14,052 nucleotides of DNA from contig JBGPND010000137.1 in assembly GCA_041487355.1 (NCBI GenBank), positions 1 to 14,052 on the forward strand, in the 5' to 3' direction. Positions within the stretch are counted from its first letter, which is position 1. Each line of letters begins with the position of its first letter. Below are positions 7,542-14,052 of this stretch, piece after piece. The notes beneath the pieces are model-generated. The model was not told the origin of the DNA, made no database searches, and saw only the letters and a list, made by a program, of their open reading frames with translations. Source of the stretch: JAMXLO01 sp041487355. GTDB taxonomy: Bacteria > Pseudomonadota > Alphaproteobacteria > Acetobacterales > Acetobacteraceae. Made by a program: the position numbers and the translations under genes.

Positions 7542-8360
7542 TCATTCCGTGGGCTTGTCGCCACCCTCGGCAGCACGGCGCTTTCGGGCCGCGGCGGCAT
7601 ACTGCCCCCGCGGGCGCACCTCCTGAATGTGCGGGCGCACCACCGTGTCGTAGTAGTCGTCCCAGTCCTCGGGCGTGAGCTGCTTCAGGTCGGGAACCAG
7701 CTCGTAGTTGTTGAGCGTGGCGTCCTCGTAGGCCTGGCGTGGCAGGGGCTGCACCTGCAGCAGCGGGAAGTCCGCGCGGAAGTCGATCGGCACGTCGGTC
7801 TTGGTCAGCCGCATATTGGTGATCAGCGGGCCGAACCAGCGATCGGTCTCGATGATGCCCTCGAACAACTCGTAGGTGCCGCTGCGCGGGACATTGGCGG
7901 GTGCGCGCACCAGCAGGCTCCAGCCTGGCGCGGTGCGGGCAACCAGGCCGGTCCAGATCTGGATGAGGCCCGGTTCCTGCAGGGCGCCGAGGAACGGCGG
8001 CGCGTATTCGCGGATCTCCTCGGGTGCCACCGAGTCGAACAGATTGCGGAAATTGGGGAACTGGGCGGATTTGAGAGGCAGCCAGGTGCCGGCGCCCTCC
8101 CAGGTCCACATCACGTCACGACCGTCCCACTGCAGGCTGAAGCTGATCGGCGGGAAGATGTAATAGCCGTAGCCGGACGCGCTGGTCGATGGTTCGCAGT
8201 AGCGGAATGCGCGGGTGGGCAGCGACCCGGCGGCCGATCGGTCGGCGCGTTGCGGCAGGCGCGCCGTCGGGATGAAGCGATGGAAGGAGACGAGAGGCGT
8301 CTTCTTCTGCGGTGGCTGCTGCGGGGCTGGGCGAGACGAGGCCGTCGTCGACACGGGCAT
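7542..8360 (-). CDS. DUF6065-like protein of unknown function
   Basis: A 272-residue protein without signal peptide or membrane helices. A Pro/Gln/Lys-rich N-terminus (about 35 residues) precedes a folded region with RYCEPSTSASGYGYYIFPP, PGWSLLVRAPANVP and LFEGIIETDRWFGPL, then a C-terminal basic tail. The order R-Y-C, (G)W-x-L-x-V-R-x-P-x-N-x-P, and E-G-I-(I/V)-E-T-D is what I recall for DUF6065 proteins; no activity is known to me for that family. I see no metal-binding or nucleotide-binding signature. AGGA at 8364-8367 precedes the ATG at a short distance. It sits 106 bases behind the tandem-repeat peptide gene, across a terminator-like hairpin, and 48 bases ahead of the SGNH hydrolase. 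It may therefore work on, or with, the repeat peptide. That link is inference from gene order only. Confidence 0.65.
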   Translation of the reverse strand: MPVSTTASSRPAPQQPPQKKTPLVSFHRFIPTARLPQRADRSAAGSLPTRAFRYCEPSTSASGYGYYIFPPISFSLQWDGRDVMWTWEGAGTWLPLKSAQFPNFRNLFDSVAPEEIREYAPPFLGALQEPGLIQIWTGLVARTAPGWSLLVRAPANVPRSGTYELFEGIIETDRWFGPLITNMRLTKTDVPIDFRADFPLLQVQPLPRQAYEDATLNNYELVPDLKQLTPEDWDDYYDTVVRPHIQEVRPRGQYAAAARKRRAAEGGDKPTE

Positions 8361-8380
8361 TGGTCCTGATCAAGGGTCAT

Positions 8381-8416
8381 AAAATGCAACGGACCGGGCA
8401 AGCGCTGCCCGGTCCG
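8381..8416 (-). terminator. Intrinsic terminator/attenuator after the repeat-peptide gene
   Basis: CGGACCGGGCA (8390-8400) and TGCCCGGTCCG (8406-8416) form a perfect 11-bp stem with a 5-base loop. On the minus strand it is followed by TTGCATTTTA (complement of 8380-8389), a short T-run. It lies 50 bases after the stop of the repeat-peptide gene and 21 bases before the DUF6065 start. It should end most transcripts after the peptide gene and let some read through. Confidence 0.75.
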
Positions 8417-8466
8417 GTATCCTAGCGGCGCCGAGAGCGCCCGTCTTCAGGCGAGAAGCTCCTGCT

Positions 8467-9048
8467 TCAGCGAGCGGGCGCCAGGGTCGGAGCGAAGCCG
8501 CCGAGGCGGACCTTGCCGGCATCGGCGGTCGGCGCCAGGGTCGGGGCGAAGCCACCGAGGCGGACCTTGCCGGCATCGGCGGTCGGCGCCAGGGTCGGAG
8601 CGAAGCCACCGAGGCGGACCTTGCCGGCATCGGCGGTCGGCGCCAGGGTCGGAGCGAAGCCACCGAGGCGGACCTTGCCGGCATCGGCGGTGGGCGCCAG
8701 GGTCGGGGCGAAGCCGCCGAGACGGACCTTGCCGGCGTCGGCGGTCGGCGCCAGGGTCGGGGCGAAGCCGCCGAGGCAGACCTTTCCGGCATCGGCGGTG
8801 GGCGCCAGGGTCGGGGCGAAGCCGCCGAGGCGGACCTTGCCGGCATCAGCGGTAGGCGCCAGGGTCGGGGCGAAGCCACCGAGACGGACCTTGCCGGCAT
8901 CGGCGGTGGGCGCCAGGGTCGGAGCGAAGCCGCCGAGACGGACCTTTCCGGCGTGAGCGGTGGGCGCCAGAGTCGGGGCGAAGCCACCGAGACGGACCTT
9001 GGCGGAATCGATGACGGCGGCGGTGCAAGCAGAGATGGAGAGAAGCAT
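8467..9048 (-). CDS. Tandem-repeat peptide: short leader plus ten 18-residue units (putative multi-core precursor)
   Basis: A 193-residue product from ATG 9048. A 16-residue leader, MLLSISACTAAVIDSA, is followed by ten units of KVRLGGFAPTLAPTADAG; the last is shortened and ends L-A-P-A-R. GGAAGGG lies about 9 bases before the ATG. An in-frame TTG at 9069 would add MKEGFRT and make a weak lipoprotein-like signal (I-S-A-C). Units are almost identical in protein, with only D to H in unit 1 and R to C in unit 5, while the DNA varies at several third positions. I know no family for it. Such concatenated units are seen in multi-core ribosomal peptide precursors cut into many copies. Low-complexity surface or structural proteins are an alternative. 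A terminator and then a DUF6065-like gene follow on the same strand. The two other long open frames through the array lack a plausible leader or RBS. Confidence 0.65.
   Translation of the reverse strand: MLLSISACTAAVIDSAKVRLGGFAPTLAPTAHAGKVRLGGFAPTLAPTADAGKVRLGGFAPTLAPTADAGKVRLGGFAPTLAPTADAGKVCLGGFAPTLAPTADAGKVRLGGFAPTLAPTADAGKVRLGGFAPTLAPTADAGKVRLGGFAPTLAPTADAGKVRLGGFAPTLAPTADAGKVRLGGFAPTLAPAR
8470..9000 (-). repeat. Tandem array of 54-bp units (9 full + 1 partial of 45 bp)
   Basis: Ten head-to-tail copies without spacers; the period is 54 bases, exactly 18 codons. Copies differ by scattered single bases, nearly all at third codon positions of the minus-strand frame: GGC/GGT, CGC/CGT, GCC/GCT, CCG/CCC/CCT, GGC/GGA, GAT/GAC. 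The four copies nearest the 3' end of the gene are the most alike, suggesting recent growth by unequal exchange there. The first copy, next to the leader, is the most diverged. Confidence 0.95.
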
Positions 9049-9160
9049 CGTTCGGAACCCTTCCTTCAAGATTTGTATCGAGTTTATTTCGAGGGGAATC
9101 AGCCTTCCCCCTGTTGACGTGGGCGTGATGATTCCACGTTGAGGATTTTTTATCGTTGTT

Positions 9161-9181
9161 TTGACGTTATCTCGCCGTCAA
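9161..9181. promoter_or_regulatory. Inverted repeat TTGACG-N9-CGTCAA, possible operator
   Basis: TTGACG (9161-9166) and CGTCAA (9176-9181) are perfect 6-base arms about 115 bases upstream of the repeat-peptide start. A further GTTGACGTGG lies at 9113-9122, and ACGTGG there pairs with CCACGT at 9134-9139. The repeated TTGACG theme suggests a protein-binding site, or that one copy is a -35 box. Symmetry is seen directly; function is not. Confidence 0.3.
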
Positions 9182-9241
9182 ATCGCTATCGAGGCGGGGG
9201 AGAGAATCGATCCCTCGCTGCAAACCGAGATTCTCAGGTGA

Positions 9242-9264
9242 TTTGTCTCTTTTCAAGAGACGAA
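9242..9264. repeat. Compact hairpin in the intergenic region
   Basis: GTCTCTT (9245-9251), loop TTC and AAGAGAC (9255-9261) form a perfect 7-bp stem. The outer bases 9242-9244 and 9262-9264 extend it to 10 bp with one G-T pair. It is less GC-rich than the REP-like elements and unrelated to them. It is not followed by a T-run on either strand, so a terminator role is unlikely. Confidence 0.5.
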
Positions 9265-9475
9265 CTACAATTTTATGCGCCAACCGCTCTTTTTGTTAGC
9301 GGCATCCATTCACTGAACGCAGGCGCCTGAGTCCAATATTATTACTTATGTAGGGAAGATTGCACGCCTGCACGCTAGCGGCGCCGGTACGGCGATATTA
9401 ACGATCGCAGCGCGCAACGGTTGCCACGCCACACTCTGACGTTGTGGTGAGAATCACGAAATTCGCTTGACGCCT

Positions 9476-9495
9476 ATCCGCGCGGGCTCCGCGGA

Positions 9496-9496
<1 letters not shown>
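9476..9496 (-). terminator. Possible hairpin at the end of the tldD-like gene
   Basis: ATCCGCG (9476-9482) and CGCGGAT (9490-9496) are perfect 7-base arms with a 7-base loop, touching the stop codon of the tldD-like frame at 9496-9498. The minus-strand sequence after it has no T-run, so it is at best a weak or factor-assisted transcript end. Confidence 0.35.
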
Positions 9497-10935
<1,439 letters not shown>

Positions 10936-10956
10936 GGCAGGTTCCTCGCAGTGGTC

Positions 10957-11005
10957 GGTGGTCAGTTAGAGTGGTGCGCCCTCAGCGGTTTGGCTACTGA
11001 CCACC
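10957..11005. repeat. Small inverted/direct repeats between kinase and tldD-like gene
   Basis: GGTGGTCAGT (10957-10966) is the reverse complement of ACTGACCACC (10996-11005). A near copy, GGCTACTGACCA, recurs at 11012-11023 across the kinase stop codon. The 79-base gap contains nothing else apart from the tldD-like RBS. It may form a weak hairpin after the kinase gene; no T-run follows. Confidence 0.4.
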
Positions 11006-11014
11006 GGGCAGCGG

Positions 11015-13279
11015 CTACTGACCATCGACAATCAGCCGGTCCGCGGGCAGCCGGATCTCCGCCGTGGTTCCCTGGCCGGGGGCGCTGCGTAGCACGAGCT
11101 CGCCGCCATGCCCCGCGACGAGCGCCCGCGATACGTAGAGACCGAGGCCGGCACCCTGGAAACGTCGGGCCAGGCTGCTGTCGAGCTGGGTGAAAGGTTC
11201 GAAGACGCGATCGAGGTCTTCCTCCGGGATGCCGATCCCGGTATCGCGCACGAACAGAACGAGACCACCGCTTTCGTCACGCGAGGCGCCGATCGACACC
11301 GTGCCGCCGGCTTCGGTGAACTTCACCGCGTTCGACAGCAGATGGTTGAGCACCTGCTGCAGCCGCCGTTCGTCCGCCCTGATCGGCGGCAGATCGTCCG
11401 GCACGTCGATGACCAGCGCAATCTCGGCCGCCTGAGCAGCCGCATCCGACTGGCGCGCGCAGAGGCGCACCAGGCGCCCGACATCCACCTTGTCCGAGGC
11501 GAGATCGAAGCGGCCCGACTCGATGCGCGCCACGTCGAGAATGCTGTTGATCAGCCCGAGCAGTTGCCGGCCGGCATCGTTGATCTGCTGGGCGAACTCG
11601 GCCACGCGGGCACGCGAGGGGTTGGCTGCCTCGCGCAGCAGCGTATCGGAAAAGCCGATCACCGCATTCAGCGGGGTGCGCAGCTCGTGGCTCATCGTGG
11701 CAAGGAAGCGCGACTTCGCCTGGTTCGCCGCCTCCGCCGCCTCCTTGGCACGGCGCAGCTCGACCTCGGCGGCTCGCGCCTCGGTCACGTCGGTGAAAGT
11801 GGTCACCCATCCGCCGCCAGGCGTCGGATCGGAACGGACGTCGAGAACACGCTCGTCCGGCATGACGATTTGCTGAAGATACGGCTCGGACCGGTCCAGA
11901 TTGGCCAGCGCGCGGGCGCGTGCCCGCCCCTCCTCGCCATTGCCGAAATGGCCGCGCGCCAGAAGGTTCTCCATGATTTCATCCTGGGTCCGTCCCGGCG
12001 CCAGGAAGCCCGGCGGGTGGTGCAGCAGCTCGGCGGCAATTGCATTGCTCGCGAGCAGCCGGTGATCCGATCCCCAGAGCAGCACGCCGTGGCGGATGCA
12101 GGACAGCATGACCGCCAGCTCCTCGGCGCGGCGCGACACCTCCGCCTCGGCCTCGGCGAGAGGCGTGATGTCGGTCACCACGCTGATATAGCCACCGTTG
12201 GGCAGTGGGCTGGTACGTACATCCACCGTCATGCCGTTCGGCCGCCGCCGCTTGCGCGATTGCGGGCGAGACACATCGAACGCCATCTGCCGCGCGAAGA
12301 CCTGGTCCGGATCGCCGGGCCCATACTCGCCTGCCTCTGCCCGACGCCGGATCACTGTCTCGAGGTGATCGCCGACATTCAGTGGCGCGCCCGCCATCAC
12401 CTCGGCGTAGGCGCGGTTGAACATCGTGACCCGGCGATCCGCACTATAGACGCAGACGCCGTGTGGGATGGCATCCAGGATCGAATGCAGGATCGCGGCC
12501 CGGCGGCGGGCCTCGTCCTCGGCGCCGGCGAGTGGGCTGATATCGGTCACCGCCATCGTCCAGCCGCCATTGGGCAGTGGGTCCGAGCTGACATCGATGA
12601 CCTGGCCATTGGCGCGAATGCGACGAACGGCCATGGGTTGGGAGCGGTCGGCGTCACGCTGGGCGGCGATGAATGCCTCCCCGTCCTGGCCGGAAAACTC
12701 ATCGCGCGTCGCCAGCAGCGTGAGCAGATCGCCAAAATCCATGCCAGGCTGGAGACGCTCGGCCGGCAGTCCAAGCAGTTCGGCGAACCGCGGATTGCCG
12801 AACAGCAGCATGCGATCCGGCGTGAAGGCCGCCAGCCCGGTCCGCAGCGTGGCAAGCGCCGAAGTCACCCTCGCCAGCGTGGTCGCGGCTTCATCGCGCG
12901 CCGCGAGCAGGGACGTTGTCTCCACCGCGCAGACCACATGGCCGCCCTGCGGCAGCGGCGCGCTGAGCAGGTCGTAGCTGTGGCCCATGAAACTGCGCCG
13001 CCGGAGGCGCCCGGGCCGCGCGCGATCGGCGGCGAGGATGGTGGCAAGCTGCGCCTCCGGATCGCCCGGCCCATAGACGCCGCGATACGCCGAGGCGCGC
13101 AGTGCATCCTCCAGCTTCATCCCCTTCGGGAAGCTGTTCGGCGGCAGCCCCACCGACGCGCAATAGGCTGGATTGATCAGCACGATCCGCATGTCGGCGT
13201 CGATGATGGCGACGCCGACCGGCAGCACATCCAGCACCGCCTCGGTCTGCACGATCGGGGGTGTGACGCCGGGGTTCAT
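11015..13279 (-). CDS. Cytoplasmic multi-PAS sensor histidine kinase
   Basis: A 754-residue protein with four PAS domains of the PAS_7 type at about 10-130, 140-255, 265-375 and 385-500. Repeated landmarks are G-x-Y-G-P-G-D-P, SSDPLPNGGW, RTSPLPNGGY and RSDPTPGGGW, each followed by T-D-(I/V)-(S/T). A short coiled coil (RRAKEAAEAANQAKSRFLA) leads to HisKA with phospho-acceptor His531 in MSHELRTPLNAVIGFSD. The HATPase domain has NHLLSNAVKFT, DTGIGIP (D679) and GAGLGLYVSRAL. There is no membrane segment, signal peptide or receiver domain, so it should sense an intracellular cue and phosphorylate a separate regulator not encoded here. Its ATG overlaps the ctaA stop by 4 bases (ATGA), implying translational coupling with heme A synthesis. 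That makes redox, oxygen or respiratory state an attractive but unproven signal. Confidence 0.92.
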   Translation of the reverse strand: MNPGVTPPIVQTEAVLDVLPVGVAIIDADMRIVLINPAYCASVGLPPNSFPKGMKLEDALRASAYRGVYGPGDPEAQLATILAADRARPGRLRRRSFMGHSYDLLSAPLPQGGHVVCAVETTSLLAARDEAATTLARVTSALATLRTGLAAFTPDRMLLFGNPRFAELLGLPAERLQPGMDFGDLLTLLATRDEFSGQDGEAFIAAQRDADRSQPMAVRRIRANGQVIDVSSDPLPNGGWTMAVTDISPLAGAEDEARRRAAILHSILDAIPHGVCVYSADRRVTMFNRAYAEVMAGAPLNVGDHLETVIRRRAEAGEYGPGDPDQVFARQMAFDVSRPQSRKRRRPNGMTVDVRTSPLPNGGYISVVTDITPLAEAEAEVSRRAEELAVMLSCIRHGVLLWGSDHRLLASNAIAAELLHHPPGFLAPGRTQDEIMENLLARGHFGNGEEGRARARALANLDRSEPYLQQIVMPDERVLDVRSDPTPGGGWVTTFTDVTEARAAEVELRRAKEAAEAANQAKSRFLATMSHELRTPLNAVIGFSDTLLREAANPSRARVAEFAQQINDAGRQLLGLINSILDVARIESGRFDLASDKVDVGRLVRLCARQSDAAAQAAEIALVIDVPDDLPPIRADERRLQQVLNHLLSNAVKFTEAGGTVSIGASRDESGGLVLFVRDTGIGIPEEDLDRVFEPFTQLDSSLARRFQGAGLGLYVSRALVAGHGGELVLRSAPGQGTTAEIRLPADRLIVDGQ

Positions 13280-14052
13280 GCCGCGGATACGCGGGGCCGC
13301 GCCGCCGGAGCCGGGCGCAACACATGCAGCAGGACGAGCGAGGCTGTCAGCACGAGCGCGGCGTTGGCCTGGTGCGCGCTCGCCAGCCAGACCGGCACCA
13401 CCAATAGTAATGTGGCCACCCCGAGAATATATTGCACTCCTACCATGGCCCCAAGCGCCATCACCGTGAGGCGCGCAATCCTCGGCAGCGGCGCCGCCAG
13501 CCCGACCGCCACGGTAGCGGCCGCGGTGAGCGCGGTCACCGTCGCCAGCAACCGGTGATCGAACTGCACCGCGGCGATGTTCTCGGTGAGGTTGCGCAGC
13601 AGCGGCTGCAGACGCGCATAACCCTCTGGCACGAGCCGTCCATCCATCAGCGGGAAGCTGTTGTAGTCGAGGCCGGCGTGGGTGCCGGCGACGAAGCCGC
13701 CGGTCGCGATGGTCAATACCACCATCGCCGAACAGGCCACGGCCAGTGCGCGCAGCTTGCCGGTGTCAGCGACTCGTGCAGTCGCCTGTTGCAGCACGGT
13801 CATGCCGGTCCAAACCAGGGCGGAATACAGCACAAGGGCGAGCACGAGGTGGATCACCAGCCGATATGGCGATACCGCGGTGCTGTCCGGCAGGAAGCCG
13901 GAGGCGACCATGATCCAGCCGACCAGGCCCTGCATGGCGCCAAGCAGGAAAAGCAGCGCGAGCCAGGCGCGCAGCCGGCGCTCGATCCGGCTGGTTGCCC
14001 AGAACCAGACCAGCGGGGCCAGGAAGGCGAGTCCGATCAGCCGGCCCCACAG
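13276..14052 (-). CDS. ctaA: Heme A synthase (COX15/CtaA family), C-terminal part
   Basis: The frame runs in from the right window edge and gives 258 residues; the N-terminus is missing. Residues at the edge (LWGRLIGLAFLAPLVWFW) match the first periplasmic-to-helix section of the alphaproteobacterial, COX15-like type. Diagnostic motifs follow: G-T-H-A-G-L-D-Y-N-S-F-P-L-M-D-G and FDHRLLA, with conserved heme-ligand histidines also in VIHLVLAL and LASAHQAN. Several hydrophobic helices indicate an integral inner-membrane protein. It oxidises heme O to heme A for aa3-type cytochrome oxidase. The last base triplets overlap the histidine kinase start (13276-13279). An internal ATG at 13935 is not the start, because the frame stays open and family-like to the edge. 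Confidence 0.93.
   Translation of the reverse strand: MWGRLIGLAFLAPLVWFWATSRIERRLRAWLALLFLLGAMQGLVGWIMVASGFLPDSTAVSPYRLVIHLVLALVLYSALVWTGMTVLQQATARVADTGKLRALAVACSAMVVLTIATGGFVAGTHAGLDYNSFPLMDGRLVPEGYARLQPLLRNLTENIAAVQFDHRLLATVTALTAAATVAVGLAAPLPRIARLTVMALGAMVGVQYILGVATLLLVVPVWLASAHQANAALVLTASLVLLHVLRPAPAARPRVSAA

Larger units (their letters stand above)
9049..9495. other. Gene-free, A+T-richer intergenic region with hairpins upstream of the repeat-peptide gene
   Basis: Between the tldD-like stop and the repeat-peptide start I find no supportable gene. A 63-codon plus-strand frame (9139-9330) has no family resemblance or RBS. Base composition is visibly less GC-rich than the flanks, with runs such as GATTTTTTATC and CAATATTATTAC. 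It should contain the promoter of the minus-strand repeat-peptide gene. Possible elements on that strand are TTGACG (complement of 9176-9181) and A+T-rich stretches downstream, but no well-spaced -35/-10 pair stands out. Confidence 0.5.

Noticed and set aside
8470..9000. The repeat array as a CRISPR array
   Set aside because: Units are contiguous 54-base copies in coding frame with no variable spacers and no nearby cas genes.
9139..9330. A 63-codon plus-strand frame in the intergenic region
   Set aside because: No ribosome binding site or family resemblance, and it runs through the symmetric hairpin elements.
11108..13558. An 816-codon plus-strand open frame opposite the histidine kinase and ctaA end
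   Set aside because: Length comes from GC bias. It is antisense to motifs of the kinase, rich in Arg/His/Gln, and has no domain signature.

Overview
The window is high-GC bacterial chromosome. Gene content (CtaA, a TldD-family gene, a Uup-type ABC-F protein, a PAS_7-rich histidine kinase) and several families of short intergenic inverted repeats point to an alphaproteobacterium. I lean towards Acetobacteraceae/Rhodospirillales, but that placement is a judgement from memory. No rRNA, tRNA, IS element, integrase or CRISPR array was recognised.

Layout. Positions 1-138 hold the 3' end of an SMP-30/gluconolactonase gene, followed by an ABC-F ATPase of the Uup type (244-2049, +). Then come a REP-like inverted pair, a small HTH-like hypothetical gene (2247-2480, +) and a second REP-like pair. 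On the minus strand follow a luciferase-like flavin monooxygenase (2701-3750) and an adenosine-deaminase-family lipoprotein (3968-5476). The lipoprotein gene diverges from a MetE catalytic-domain methyltransferase (5557-6597, +). A near-perfect inverted repeat (6613-6701) separates that gene from a convergent minus-strand cluster.

The most unusual part is the minus-strand cluster 9048 -> 6714. It starts with a small gene that is almost entirely ten copies of an 18-residue unit, KVRLGGFAPTLAPTADAG. A strong intrinsic terminator/attenuator (8381-8416) follows, then a DUF6065-like protein and an exported SGNH hydrolase. This order (short abundant repetitive peptide, leaky terminator, less abundant partner genes) resembles loci for multi-core ribosomal peptides. 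That functional reading is inference: no classical RiPP-modifying enzyme is in view. About 430 bases of visibly A+T-richer DNA with several hairpins lie upstream of the repeat gene.

The rightmost part is a minus-strand block transcribed towards the cluster: ctaA (heme A synthase, cut by the window edge), a four-PAS cytoplasmic histidine kinase that overlaps ctaA by 4 bases, and a tldD-like gene. The tldD frame is full length but carries an in-frame amber codon at codon 276. A tight group of non-conservative changes surrounds it, including replacement of the first His of the HExxxH zinc motif by Gln. It is either a very recent pseudogene, a locally corrupted sequence, or a non-protease derivative.
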